Assembly (NCBI GenBank): GCA_910586845.1
Contig: CAJUJV010000048.1
Coordinates: 295 to 27,575, forward strand
Direction: 5' to 3'
DNA: 27,281 bases
DNA from: an uncultured Hungatella sp.
GTDB lineage: Bacteria > Bacillota > Clostridia > Lachnospirales > Lachnospiraceae
Shown one piece after another: positions 8,218 through 16,175 of the stretch; the stretch's first letter is position 1, and the number at the start of each line of letters is the position of its first letter. A program made the position numbers and the translations under genes. The notes beneath the pieces were generated by a model. It worked only from the letters and a program-made list of their open reading frames with translations, did no database searches and was not told the origin of the DNA.

Positions 8218-8815
8218 TCTTCTGAATGTTATTTTTCATGATCTCAAATGCGATGGGATTCTTACCGCTGTTGATGACGATATCCGCCATGGCCCTGGTA
8301 GGCTCCACATAGAGATAGTGCATGGGTTTTACGGTGGTCAGATACTGTCTGGCCACTCCCTCGATGTCTCTTCCCCTCTCCTTCACATCTCTGATGACCC
8401 GCCGGAGGATCCGTTCATCTGCGTCTGCCTCCACATAAATCTTGATATCCAGAAGATCCCGGAGCCTTTCATCCGCCAGCACCAGGATTCCCTCCAGCAG
8501 GATCACCCGTCTGGGCTCCACCACGATGGTCTGGTCCGACCGGTTATGGCGGCTGTAATCGTAGACCGGACAGCGGATGGTTTTTCCCTCCTTCAGATCT
8601 CTCAGCTGTTTCAGAAGAAGTTCTGTCTCAAAGGCATCGGGATGATCGTAATTCACCTTCTTGCGCTCTTCGAAAGGAATCTCATCCTGAGCCCGATAGT
8701 AATTGTCGTGGTACAGCACCGCCACATCCTCTCCGAAAGCCTCTTTCAGCCGGTTGGTAAAGGTGGACTTTCCGGAGCCGGTTCCTCCTGCGATGCCTAT
8801 GATCACTGTGTTCAT
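8195..8815 (-). CDS. udk: Uridine kinase
   Basis: Uridine/cytidine kinase phosphorylates uridine or cytidine to UMP or CMP in pyrimidine salvage. The 206-aa length is typical. The P-loop is GIAGGTGSGKSTFTNRL (residues 7-23). Further family motifs are LYHDNYYRAQDEIPFEER, NYDHPDAFETELL, and the lid-region arginines in DADERILRRVIRDVKERGR. AGGAG lies 10 nt before the ATG. The gene follows the heavy-metal-domain gene by 25 bp and is probably cotranscribed with it. It converges on, and overlaps by 23 bp, the DUF4129-like gene. Confidence 0.92.
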   Translation of the reverse strand: MNTVIIGIAGGTGSGKSTFTNRLKEAFGEDVAVLYHDNYYRAQDEIPFEERKKVNYDHPDAFETELLLKQLRDLKEGKTIRCPVYDYSRHNRSDQTIVVEPRRVILLEGILVLADERLRDLLDIKIYVEADADERILRRVIRDVKERGRDIEGVARQYLTTVKPMHYLYVEPTRAMADIVINSGKNPIAFEIMKNNIQKIIEALAP

Positions 8816-8840
8816 CTTCCGTGTCTCCTGCCTTCCCCGG

Positions 8841-9059
8841 CTAGATCAGCACCTGGCAGTCCGCGTCAACCTTCCTGCAGGCTGCGGCCGCTTCTTTCAC
8901 GATCTCGTCGAAACGGTCGTCATCCGCCTCGATCACCAGTCTCTGGGTCATAAAGCTGACCGTGGCTTCCTTCACTCCGGGGATCTTGTTGATAGCGGTC
9001 TCCATCTTTGCCGCACAGTTGGCACAGTCCAGATTCTCCATCTTAAACTTCTTTTTCAT
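8841..9059 (-). CDS. Heavy-metal-associated (CopZ-like) domain protein
   Basis: This is a 72-aa stand-alone HMA domain. The metal site is LDCANCAAKME (CxxC near residues 9-12), followed by the expected VSFMTQRLVIEAD strand pattern. Such small proteins bind Cu(I) or similar ions and pass them to P-type ATPases. No ATPase or CsoR-type regulator is next to it here; udk is the only downstream partner. I prefer the ATG at 9057-9059, because GGAGG lies 8 nt upstream, over the longer frame starting at 9095. The promoter at 9119-9146 and a 12-bp palindrome lie just upstream. Confidence 0.85.
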   Translation of the reverse strand: MKKKFKMENLDCANCAAKMETAINKIPGVKEATVSFMTQRLVIEADDDRFDEIVKEAAAACRKVDADCQVLI

Positions 9060-9089
9060 AAAAATTCCCTCCTGCAGTCTTCGTGTAAC

Positions 9090-9101
9090 ATTCATATGAA
9101 T
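9090..9101. repeat. 12-bp perfect palindrome in the leader of the HMA gene
   Basis: ATTCATATGAAT (9090-9101) lies just past the predicted transcription start of the HMA-udk unit, where a repressor could block transcription. No matching regulator gene is in the window. Confidence 0.4.
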
Positions 9102-9118
9102 AAGTGCTCATATATTGA

Positions 9119-9146
9119 ATTATACACCTTTGCACGAAAAATGCAA
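9119..9146 (-). promoter_or_regulatory. Promoter of the HMA protein-udk unit
   Basis: TTGCAT (9141-9146), a 16-bp spacer and a perfect TATAAT (9119-9124) on the minus strand. The -35 and spacer overlap an inverted repeat, TTGCA (9130-9134) and TGCAA (9142-9146), which could be an operator. Confidence 0.75.
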
Positions 9147-9162
9147 CCGGTTTTTTATGAAA

Positions 9163-11031
9163 TTATTCCTCCTTGGAAGTTTTTGCAGGAGCCTTCAGGA
9201 TGTCCATAAATTCCTCTCCCGTGATGGTCTCTTTCTCCAGAAGATAAGCGGCGATCTCATGGAGCTTGTCCTGATGCTCCTTGAGCATCTCCGTGGCTTT
9301 CTCGTAGGCGGTTTTTACCAGTTTCACCACTTCCTCATCAATGATCTTGGCCGTGTCGGGAGAGCAGGCAAGAGATGTGTCGCCGCCCAGGTACTGGTTG
9401 GTCACGGTCTCCAGCGCCACCATGCCGAACTGATCGCTCATGCCGTAGCGGGTCACCATGGCCCGGGCCAGCTTGGTAGCCTGCTCGATGTCATTGGCGG
9501 CTCCGGTGGTGATGGAACCGAAGATCAGTTCCTCTGCTGCCCGTCCTCCGGTGTATGTGGCGATCTTGTTGAAAGCCTCTTCTTTGCTCATGAGGAAACG
9601 CTCGTCTTTGTCCACCTGCATGGTGTAGCCCAGCGCGCCTGAGGTCCTGGGGATGATGGTGATCTTATGGACGGGAGCCGAATCGCTCTGGCAGGCTGCC
9701 ACCAGGGCATGGCCCACCTCATGGTATGCCACGATCTTCCGTTCTTTCTTGCTGACTCCGGAATCCTTGCGCTGATAGCCTGCGATGACCACCTCCACGC
9801 TCTCTTCCAGATCCTGCTGGCTCACCACGGATCTTCCCATGCGGACCGCCCTCAGAGCTCCCTCGTTGATGATATTGGCCAGCTCCGCACCGCTGGCCCC
9901 TGAGGTAGCCCGGGCCACTTCTTTGTAATCCACATCGTCGCTCATCTTCACATTCTTTCCGTGAACCCTCAGGATGGCTTCCCTGCCCTTTAAGTCCGGC
10001 AGCTCCACAGGGATCCTGCGGTCGAAACGGCCCGGCCTTAAGAGAGCGGGATCCAGGGATTCGGGGCGGTTGGTGGCTGCCAGGATGACCACGCCCTTGC
10101 GGCCGTCAAAGCCATCCATCTCCGCCAGCAGCTGGTTGAGGGTCTGTTCCCTCTCGTCGTTGCCGGAGAAGCCGCCGCCATCCCTCTTCTTGCCGATGGT
10201 GTCGATCTCGTCGATGAATACGATACAGGGCGCCTTGTCGTTGGCCTGTTTGAACAGATCCCGGACCTTGGCCGCACCCATACCCACAAACATCTCCACA
10301 AATTCAGAGCCGGAGATGGAAAAGAAAGGAACCTTGGCTTCTCCTGCCACTGCTTTGGCAAGAAGGGTCTTGCCGGTTCCCGGAGGGCCTACTAAAAGAG
10401 CTCCCTTGGGAAGGGAGGCGCCGATGTCGGCATACTTCTGAGGATTGTGGAGGAAATCCACGATCTCCTTCAGAGCCTCCTTGGCCTCCTCCTGACCTGC
10501 CACATCCAGAAAGGTCTTGCCGGTCTCTGACTCCGCATAGATCTTGGCGTTGGACTTGCCGAAGGTCATGGCGTTGCTTCCCATCTTCTTCTGCATCTGC
10601 CTGGACAGCAGCTGTCCCAGCACTACAAAGATGACGATGGGGATAATCCAGGACACAAGGATGGAAACAAGGGGAGAAGCCGGTTCCACAATCCTCTCGG
10701 AGAACCGGATCTCCTTGGACCGGAGGAATTCTGTCAGATCCGAATCAGGCCAGTTGCCTGTCTTATACTGCTGGACAATCTCCTCTCCCATAATATTCTT
10801 CTGACCCGTTTTTGCCAGAAAGGTAAGCTGCTGTTCGTCTCTGCCCACCTCTGTGACCACTCCCTGATCGACCATGTCCAGGAAGGTGCTGTAGGGGACC
10901 TCGATCACTCCTTTCCTCTGCACAAAGGGCATCAGGAACAGGTTGATGACCAGCATCACCAGCATGACGACCCCATAGTAAAACATAAACGGTCTCCGGT
11001 TATTCTCCGGTTTGTTTTCTTTCATTCCCAT
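9163..11031 (-). CDS. ftsH: ATP-dependent zinc metalloprotease FtsH
   Basis: FtsH is a membrane-anchored AAA+ protease that removes damaged membrane and regulatory proteins. The 622-aa product has two N-terminal membrane segments (about residues 16-33 and 110-132). The AAA module has Walker A GPPGTGKTLLAKAVAGEA and Walker B CIVFIDEIDTIG, the pore motif is in SEFVEMFVGMGAAK, and the second region of homology is in LAATNRPESLDPALLRPGRFDRR. The zinc protease motif is HEVGH, with the downstream ligand region in TTGAANDIEQATKLARAMV. The second position of the HExGH motif is Val rather than the commoner Ala. GGAGA precedes the first ATG by 7 nt. The start overlaps the end of the flavodoxin gene by 10 bp, so the two are one unit. 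Confidence 0.96.
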   Translation of the reverse strand: MGMKENKPENNRRPFMFYYGVVMLVMLVINLFLMPFVQRKGVIEVPYSTFLDMVDQGVVTEVGRDEQQLTFLAKTGQKNIMGEEIVQQYKTGNWPDSDLTEFLRSKEIRFSERIVEPASPLVSILVSWIIPIVIFVVLGQLLSRQMQKKMGSNAMTFGKSNAKIYAESETGKTFLDVAGQEEAKEALKEIVDFLHNPQKYADIGASLPKGALLVGPPGTGKTLLAKAVAGEAKVPFFSISGSEFVEMFVGMGAAKVRDLFKQANDKAPCIVFIDEIDTIGKKRDGGGFSGNDEREQTLNQLLAEMDGFDGRKGVVILAATNRPESLDPALLRPGRFDRRIPVELPDLKGREAILRVHGKNVKMSDDVDYKEVARATSGASGAELANIINEGALRAVRMGRSVVSQQDLEESVEVVIAGYQRKDSGVSKKERKIVAYHEVGHALVAACQSDSAPVHKITIIPRTSGALGYTMQVDKDERFLMSKEEAFNKIATYTGGRAAEELIFGSITTGAANDIEQATKLARAMVTRYGMSDQFGMVALETVTNQYLGGDTSLACSPDTAKIIDEEVVKLVKTAYEKATEMLKEHQDKLHEIAAYLLEKETITGEEFMDILKAPAKTSKEE

Positions 11032-11549
11032 AACTTGTCTCCTTCTTCTTTTTCATGCACGATCTCTCTGGCAAAGATTCTGGCATTGTTCAGGTCTCTC
11101 CCGTCGGGATGGAGCATGGCTTCTTCGTACATCTGTATCATCTGGCGGATCTCGGGACCATCCTGCTTCTGCTGCATGGTCCTGTACCGCTCCAGCACCT
11201 GAGGCGACATTTTCCCGGAACACAGGAAAGAACCCAGATACCGGTTGTCCTCCGGGATCAGGGCTTCCACCCTTCTGGCTACCTGACGGCAGTAGTTCCT
11301 GTCTTCGCCCATACCGCAGGTTCCGAAAAGAGCAACCTGTTTTCTGTGAAGTCCTTCCAGAAACTCCATGATGTCGCTGCTGCAGATGCCTTTATCATTC
11401 CAGAAGCCCACAAAGTAAGTCTCTGCCTCGCCTCTCTGTTCCTCTATCTTCTGAAGATCCTTTGACGTGCCCGGCAGCGCCTGAAAAATCTCTCTGGCAA
11501 TCCGCTCCGTATTGCCTGTACGACTGCTGTATACCACCAGGTATTTCAT
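11022..11549 (-). CDS. Flavodoxin-family protein
   Basis: The 175-aa product begins with the FMN phosphate-binding loop of flavodoxins, VVYSSRTGNTERIAREI. Later segments (FVGFWNDKGICSSDIMEFL and VALFGTCGMGEDRNYCRQV) fit the flavin-binding loops of a flavodoxin fold. It resembles the flavodoxin-like proteins that some gut Clostridia encode near bilirubin reductase (BilS-like), but no bilR is present, so I give no symbol. AAAGGAG lies about 10 nt before the ATG, and the promoter at 11584-11612 is good. The 3' end overlaps ftsH by 10 bp. The redox partner is unknown. Confidence 0.85.
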   Translation of the reverse strand: MKYLVVYSSRTGNTERIAREIFQALPGTSKDLQKIEEQRGEAETYFVGFWNDKGICSSDIMEFLEGLHRKQVALFGTCGMGEDRNYCRQVARRVEALIPEDNRYLGSFLCSGKMSPQVLERYRTMQQKQDGPEIRQMIQMYEEAMLHPDGRDLNNARIFAREIVHEKEEGDKLWE

Positions 11550-11583
11550 TGAGAGACAACTCCTTTCTCTGCTGTCTGTCTTA

Positions 11584-11612
11584 GATATATACTAAACTGG
11601 CCGGGTTTTCAA
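11584..11612 (-). promoter_or_regulatory. Promoter of the flavodoxin-ftsH unit
   Basis: TTGAAA (11607-11612), a 17-bp spacer and TATATC (11584-11589) on the minus strand, 35 bp upstream of the flavodoxin ATG. The TATATA repeat leaves the exact -10 uncertain by 2 bp. Confidence 0.6.
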
Positions 11613-11677
11613 TAGATATACCGAATTGTTTATCAGTTTTAGAGGAATTTTAGATTTGATCGCCGTCTCTGTGCAAC

Positions 11678-11723
11678 ACGGGACCGCCGGGCTGCTGAAA
11701 AATCCAGCGCCCGGCAGTCCCGT
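11678..11723 (-). terminator. Large GC-rich hairpin after the amino acid ABC operon
   Basis: ACGGGAC (11678-11684) pairs with GTCCCGT (11717-11723), GCCGGGC (11686-11692) with GCCCGGC (11709-11715), and GCTG with CAGC inside. It starts 25 bp past the glnQ-like stop. The stem is very stable, but neither strand has a T-tract after it. It may end transcription or stop 3' exonucleases. Confidence 0.5.
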
Positions 11724-11747
11724 AACGTTTATCTGTCCTGTTTTGTA

Positions 11748-12494
11748 TCAGAGTACTTTGCTGAGGAAATTTTTCAGGCGGTCATTCTTCGGCGCGGAGA
11801 AAAACTGCTCCGGAGAATTTTCCTCCAGGAAATATCCGTCATCCATGAACATGACCCGGCTGGCCACTTCCCGGGCAAAGCCCATCTCATGGGTCACCAC
11901 CACCATGGTCATCTTCTCATGAGCCAGATCCCGCATCACGTTTAACACTTCTCCCACCATCTCCGGATCCAGGGCTGAGGTGGGCTCGTCGAACAGCATG
12001 ACCTCCGGGTTCATGCACAGAGCCCGGACGATAGCGATCCGCTGCTTCTGACCGCCGGACAGCTGGCTGGGATAGGCGCCGGACCGATCCCCCAGTCCCA
12101 CTCTTTTCAGAAGTTCCATGGCCTGAGCCTCCGCCTCCTCCCGGCTGCGTCTCTGCAGCTTCATGGGAGCAATGGTCAGGTTCTTCATAATGGTCATATG
12201 GGGAAACAGGTTAAACTGCTGGAACACCATACCCATCTTCTGGCGGTGCCGGTCAATATCGGTCTTTCGGTCCGTGATGTCCACATCCTCGAAAAAAATC
12301 TTTCCTGCCGTAGGCTCTTCCAGGCGGTTGAGGCAGCGCAGGAACGTACTCTTGCCTGAGCCCGAAGGGCCGATGACGCAGACCACGTCTCCTTTGTGGA
12401 TATCCACGGTGATATCTTTTAAAACTTCCAGATCGTCGAAACATTTTCTTAAGTGCTGTACCTGAATCAGAGGCAGCTCATGTTCAGTGGTCAC
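11748..12494 (-). CDS. Polar amino acid ABC transporter ATP-binding protein (GlnQ-like)
   Basis: The 248-aa ATPase has Walker A GPSGSGKSTFLRCLNRLEEP, the Q-loop in GMVFQQFNLFPHMT, the signature LSGGQKQRIAIVRAL, Walker B EVMLFDEPTSALDPE and the switch His in VVVTHEMGFAREV, all typical of the amino acid (PAAT) subfamily. It powers the permease encoded just upstream. The likely start is GTG (12492-12494), overlapping the permease stop by 11 bp, with AAAGGAGG 10 nt upstream. The exact substrate is unknown. Confidence 0.93.
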   Translation of the reverse strand: MTTEHELPLIQVQHLRKCFDDLEVLKDITVDIHKGDVVCVIGPSGSGKSTFLRCLNRLEEPTAGKIFFEDVDITDRKTDIDRHRQKMGMVFQQFNLFPHMTIMKNLTIAPMKLQRRSREEAEAQAMELLKRVGLGDRSGAYPSQLSGGQKQRIAIVRALCMNPEVMLFDEPTSALDPEMVGEVLNVMRDLAHEKMTMVVVTHEMGFAREVASRVMFMDDGYFLEENSPEQFFSAPKNDRLKNFLSKVL

Positions 12495-13176
12495 TGTTTC
12501 TCAGCCTCCTTTCCAGTCTCTGCACAAAGTAGGAGAATATGGTCACCAGAGAGAGATAGATCATCGCCGCCGCCATGAGAGGCATAAAGGCGCTGAATGT
12601 ACGGCTCCTGATAATATCCGCTCCCTTCGTCAGATCCTGCACCGCAATATATCCGGCCACAGAGGTCTCCTTTAAGAGCACGATAAACTCGTTTCCCAGG
12701 GCCGGAAGCACGTTTTTAAATGCCTGGGGCATGATGATATAGAACATGGTCTGGGGATAGCTGAACCCCAGACTGCGGCCTGCCTCAAACTGCCCGTTGT
12801 CAATAGACATGATGCCGCTTCGGAAGATCTCCGCCACATAGGCACCGGAATTGATGCCGAAGGCCAGCACCGATGCCACCACCTTGTTGATCCTGACAGA
12901 GCCGAATACCACAAAGTAAATGATCATCAGCTGGATGACCACCGGAGTCCCGCGGATCACCGTCAGATAGATGTTGCACAACAGATTCAGCAGCCCCAGC
13001 TTATGAGTCTTCTCATAAGTGGAACGGATCATGGCCACCAGAAACCCCAGTGCAATACCCAGGAGTACTGCGAAGATCGTGATCTTTATGGTATTGCCCA
13101 GTCCTTCTGTGATGTATTTCCAACGGTCGTCCTTTATAAAATTCTGGTAAAAATCCGCTCTGAATTTCTCGATCAT
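12484..13176 (-). CDS. Polar amino acid ABC transporter permease
   Basis: The 230-aa inner-membrane permease belongs to the HisMQ/GlnP family. It has several hydrophobic segments, an N-terminal GLGNTIKITIFAVLLG typical of the family, and the cytoplasmic EAA loop (EAGRSLGFSYPQTMFYIIMPQAFKNVLPALGNEF region) that contacts the ATPase. A single permease gene implies a homodimer. It follows the binding protein by 18 bp. Confidence 0.93.
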   Translation of the reverse strand: MIEKFRADFYQNFIKDDRWKYITEGLGNTIKITIFAVLLGIALGFLVAMIRSTYEKTHKLGLLNLLCNIYLTVIRGTPVVIQLMIIYFVVFGSVRINKVVASVLAFGINSGAYVAEIFRSGIMSIDNGQFEAGRSLGFSYPQTMFYIIMPQAFKNVLPALGNEFIVLLKETSVAGYIAVQDLTKGADIIRSRTFSAFMPLMAAAMIYLSLVTIFSYFVQRLERRLRNSDH

Positions 13177-13194
13177 CGTACTCTTTCCTTATCT

Positions 13195-13995
13195 TTATTC
13201 TGCAGAGATGTATTTGTCGATAATGGCCTGCAGCTCGCCGGATTCCTTTAATTCGGCCAGCGCTGCATTGATCTTCTCAAGAAGCTCCGTATTGCCCTTC
13301 TTTACCGCAATGGCATATTCCTCTACTGTCAGCGCCTCATCCAGGATCTTGATCCCTTCTGTCTGGCTCACAAATACCTTGGCCGGCTCCACATCGATAA
13401 CGACCGCGTCGATCTTTCCCTGGACCATGGCCTGTACCGCTTCAAATCCCTTGTTATAACGCTCGATGGTGGCATCCTGCTCCTCGTAATCGGAAGCATA
13501 GATATCTCCCGTGGTTCCCAGCTGAACGCCGATGTACTTGCCTGCCAGGTCGTCGGGGCCTGTGATGTCGCTGTCATTCTTTACGATGATCACCTGAGAA
13601 GCCGTGGTATACGGATCAGAGAAATCCACATTCTTCAGACGGTCCTCATCTACGGTCATACCTGCGGCGCCCATATCTGCCTTGCCGGACTGAAGCTCCG
13701 GGATGATGGAGTCAAAGGCGATATCCTCGATCTCCAGAGTCATGCCCAGCTTTTCGGCGATGGCCTGAGAGATCTCCACGTCAATACCTACGATCTCTCC
13801 GCCGTCATGATATTCGTAAGGCGGAAACTCCGCATTGGTTGCCATGACCAGGACTTTGCCGCCTGCCTCTGCTCCCTCTTTGGTCTCTGCCTCCGTGGCA
13901 GCTGCGGTGGTGGCTTCCGGGGTGGAAGAATTGCAGGCTGTCAGAGAACCCATGAGAACCGCCGACATAAAAAGTGCAAAAAACTGTTTTTTCAT
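13195..13995 (-). CDS. Amino acid ABC transporter substrate-binding lipoprotein
   Basis: The 266-aa lipoprotein has a signal peptide ending in the lipobox LTAC (Cys21), then a short Thr/Ala/Glu linker. The solute-binding family 3 fold follows: FPPYEYHDGGEIVGIDVEI, GKADMGAAGMTVDEDRLKNVDFSDPY and GVQLGTTGDIYA. These features point to polar amino acids; the ligand cannot be fixed from sequence. I choose the ATG at 13993-13995, because AGGAGGAG lies upstream and the signal peptide begins there, over a frame starting at 14043. The promoter is at 14058-14085. Confidence 0.92.
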   Translation of the reverse strand: MKKQFFALFMSAVLMGSLTACNSSTPEATTAAATEAETKEGAEAGGKVLVMATNAEFPPYEYHDGGEIVGIDVEISQAIAEKLGMTLEIEDIAFDSIIPELQSGKADMGAAGMTVDEDRLKNVDFSDPYTTASQVIIVKNDSDITGPDDLAGKYIGVQLGTTGDIYASDYEEQDATIERYNKGFEAVQAMVQGKIDAVVIDVEPAKVFVSQTEGIKILDEALTVEEYAIAVKKGNTELLEKINAALAELKESGELQAIIDKYISAE

Positions 13996-14023
13996 AATAG
14001 TAATCTCCTCCTCATATATATAC

Positions 14024-14110
14024 ACCGCAATGCATAAAATCACACTGCTAGCTATACATTATATCTCATTTCCCAAATTAATCAAGTGGAACTTTTACCA
14101 AAATTGCGGT
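14024..14110. repeat. Inverted ATTGCGGT boxes in the divergent promoter region
   Basis: ACCGCAAT at 14024-14031 and its reverse complement ATTGCGGT at 14103-14110 flank the promoter of the binding-protein gene, about 70 bp apart. Each is followed, reading outward, by a TATA-rich stretch. They could be paired operator half-sites for the divergent genes. Confidence 0.35.
14058..14085 (-). promoter_or_regulatory. Promoter of the amino acid ABC operon
   Basis: TTGATT (14080-14085), a 16-bp spacer and perfect TATAAT (14058-14063) on the minus strand, about 60 bp upstream of the lipoprotein ATG. Confidence 0.75.
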
Positions 14111-14164
14111 ATACTGTGGTAGAAGCCCGAAATTTTCTTACTGTCATAACAAAGCAGGTTGTCC

Positions 14165-14953
14165 ATGATGCGTATTCTGATCGAAAAAACCGCCTGGCCC
14201 ATGACTCCGCCTCTCCCCTGGTCCGTATTTCACCTGGCCTTTCTTCTCCTGGGAAGTTTCGGGTCCATAGCCCTGGCCAGGTTTCTGTATCCGCCCCGCG
14301 CCCTGAGAGAGGCCCTTCCTCCCCGTCAGAGAGACTGTCCTGATCCGGGCCGTCTCCTGCTCCTATGCGGAGTCTGCTTGGCTGCCGGGGAAATCTATAA
14401 GCAGCTGTTTCTCTATCTGATCGTAAATGAAGGAAGCTATGACTGGTGGTATTTCCCTTTCCAGCTCTGCAGCACCCCCATGTACCTGTGCCTGATCTTC
14501 CCTTTCCTCCCCCGCGGAAAAGTCCGGGACGCCGTATCTGTTTATCTTCAGTCTTTCGGCTTCCTGGGGGGAATCATGGCTCTTCTGGAGCCGTCGGGAC
14601 TCATGCATCCTTACTGGACCCTGACTCTTCACGGACTGCTGTGGCATATCATGCTGATCTTCATCGCATGCTGCTGCACCGCCTCAGGTCTGACTTCCCA
14701 AAAAAGTTCCGGCATCCTTCCGGCTCTCCCTCTGTTTTTTCTTTTCTGCCTCATGGCCATGGCCGTCAATATTTTTACCGGAGGCAGGGCGGACATGTTC
14801 TATATCTCCCCCTACTACCCGGTCACACAGGTGGTGTTCCATGAGATCTCCATAGCGGCAGGCATCGGCCCGGGGATCGCCCTTTATCTGGCTTCCATCT
14901 GCGCCGGAGCATACCTTTCCCGCCGGCTGCTGAACTTTATTTTCCGTGTCTGA
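14165..14953 (+). CDS. YwaF/TMEM164-like seven-helix membrane protein
   Basis: The roughly 262-aa product has seven predicted membrane segments. Conserved-looking motifs are WYFPFQLCSTPMYLCL (helix 3), LHGLLWHIMLI (helix 5, with two His) and the final FHEISIAAGIGPGI. These match the TIGR02206/YwaF family of integral membrane proteins, which has no established bacterial function. An ATG pair (14165, 14168) follows a weak AGCAGG; an upstream TTG at 14159 is also possible. It is transcribed divergently from the amino acid transporter. I see TATACT at 14110-14115 but no convincing -35. Confidence 0.75.
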   Translation: MMRILIEKTAWPMTPPLPWSVFHLAFLLLGSFGSIALARFLYPPRALREALPPRQRDCPDPGRLLLLCGVCLAAGEIYKQLFLYLIVNEGSYDWWYFPFQLCSTPMYLCLIFPFLPRGKVRDAVSVYLQSFGFLGGIMALLEPSGLMHPYWTLTLHGLLWHIMLIFIACCCTASGLTSQKSSGILPALPLFFLFCLMAMAVNIFTGGRADMFYISPYYPVTQVVFHEISIAAGIGPGIALYLASICAGAYLSRRLLNFIFRV

Positions 14954-14971
14954 AAGGTGTGATGGAACAAA

Positions 14972-15038
14972 GAGTCCGGCTTGCCGGACTCCCGCGCCGG
15001 GGGCGGGCCGCTTTAGCGGCATACTCCACTCCGCCCCC
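14972..15038 (+). repeat. Two adjacent GC-rich hairpins after the YwaF-like gene
   Basis: GAGTCCGGC (14972-14980) and GCCGGACTC (14983-14991) form a perfect 9-bp stem with a TT gap. Next, GGGGGCGG (14999-15006) pairs with CCGCCCCC (15031-15038), enclosing a small GCCGC-TTTA-GCGGC hairpin (15007-15020). No T-tract follows on the plus strand. They probably mark the 3' end of the YwaF-like transcript. Confidence 0.45.
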
Positions 15039-15046
15039 GTGTGCAT

Positions 15047-15088
15047 AAAAAATACCGCTCCGGCGATGATCTGTCGTCGAAGCGGTAT
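15047..15088 (-). terminator. Intrinsic terminator of the polysaccharide deacetylase gene
   Basis: On the minus strand ATACCGCT (15081-15088) pairs with AGCGGTAT (15052-15059), with partial inner pairing, and six T residues follow (15047-15052). It lies about 35 nt past the gene's stop codon. Confidence 0.8.
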
Positions 15089-15121
15089 CCTGTGCTTCAG
15101 TTTCTTCTTTATGTATTCCTT

Positions 15122-16069
15122 CTACGGCCGGAAAGAGTAATAGAGCTTTCCGTTCTCCAGGCCGCCTCTGTACTGAGCCATCTCGCTGACCGTCACCAGC
15201 TGATATCCTCTCTCCACCAGGGCAGGTATGATCTGAAGAGCCGCATCCCCTGTCTGGCTGTAGAGCTCGTGCATCAGCACGATATCTCCGTCTCTCACAG
15301 AGCCCAGAACCTTATCCACGGTGCTCTGAGTATTTTTTGTCTTCCAGTCCAGCGTGTCGATGCTCCACATGATCATGGGGGCGTTGACATTGGCAAGGAC
15401 TGTGGCGTTCTTGTTGCCTCCCGGCAGGCGGACCGTAGCCGGAACCACGCCGCAGACAGCCTGGATAGCCTCGCTTCCCTTGTTCACCTGATACTGGATC
15501 TGCTCTGCGCCAAGCTTATGAAGATATTTGTGCTCATAAGTATGATTGCCGATCTCGTGGCCTTCCGCGGCCATACGCTGCATCTCCGCGGCATAGCCGG
15601 GACAGCGGTTTCCCACTACATAAAACGTGGCCTTTCCTCCGTACTGTGCCAGACAGTCCATGATCCGGTTGCCCACGGAGGCCATGGGACCGTCGTCAAA
15701 GGTCAGGGCCACCATGGGGCGCGACGGATCGATGACCCGGCCCGAAGCCGCCTGGGTGCCTTCATTTGCCGTCTGATCTGCCTGGCTTTCCTGGGTCCCG
15801 GTTTCTTCCTGGGCCGTCTCCCCGGCCTGAGCCTCCTGACTGCCTTCGGTCTCTTCCTGAGACTGACCGTCCTCCTCCTGCTTCACGCCCGGCGGATCGG
15901 TGACCACTCCGTTCTCGTCCACCCACTGGGCTACTCCCGGCCCCTTTTCCATGTTGATCCACTGACCTTTGGGGCTCTCATCCTCTGCCATGGCCGTCCC
16001 CGCAGACATCACCGTCAGCATCACGGCCCCGCAGACAGCGGCCCACCACGTCTTTCTGATTTTTCTCAT
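15122..16069 (-). CDS. Secreted polysaccharide deacetylase (NodB domain)
   Basis: The 315-aa product has a signal peptide (about residues 1-28, ending AGTAMA) and a glutamate- and glutamine-rich linker (about 65-106). The NodB domain has TFDDGP (123-128), the metal-binding HTYEH (176-180), RLPGG (214-218) and a late DIVLMHE motif. Such enzymes remove N- or O-acetyl groups from peptidoglycan or other cell-surface glycans. AGGAGG precedes the ATG. It lies 106 bp downstream of the LamG/SH3 gene on the same strand and has its own terminator. Weak promoter-like hexamers (TTGCTT-17-TAGGCT) occur in the gap, so it may be transcribed alone or by read-through. Confidence 0.92.
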   Translation of the reverse strand: MRKIRKTWWAAVCGAVMLTVMSAGTAMAEDESPKGQWINMEKGPGVAQWVDENGVVTDPPGVKQEEDGQSQEETEGSQEAQAGETAQEETGTQESQADQTANEGTQAASGRVIDPSRPMVALTFDDGPMASVGNRIMDCLAQYGGKATFYVVGNRCPGYAAEMQRMAAEGHEIGNHTYEHKYLHKLGAEQIQYQVNKGSEAIQAVCGVVPATVRLPGGNKNATVLANVNAPMIMWSIDTLDWKTKNTQSTVDKVLGSVRDGDIVLMHELYSQTGDAALQIIPALVERGYQLVTVSEMAQYRGGLENGKLYYSFRP

Positions 16070-16175
16070 ACTTCCCTCCTGCTCTGCTTTCTTGGTGTTC
16101 CAGACTCCCTCCTAGCCTAATCCATTTTCCCCTAAAAAGCAAGGGTCTTAATCGAACTTTAAGAAATAAGCAAGA

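Noticed and set aside
8141..8953. Plus-strand open frame over udk
   Set aside because: It is antisense to udk, whose P-loop and motifs are complete.
14159..14953. The YwaF-like gene as an ABC transporter component
   Set aside because: It is divergent from the transporter operon, which already has a complete permease set, and its helix motifs fit YwaF/TMEM164 proteins.
15041..16120. Plus-strand open frame of about 359 codons over the deacetylase gene
   Set aside because: It runs antisense to a gene with signal peptide and complete NodB motifs, and it crosses the terminator.
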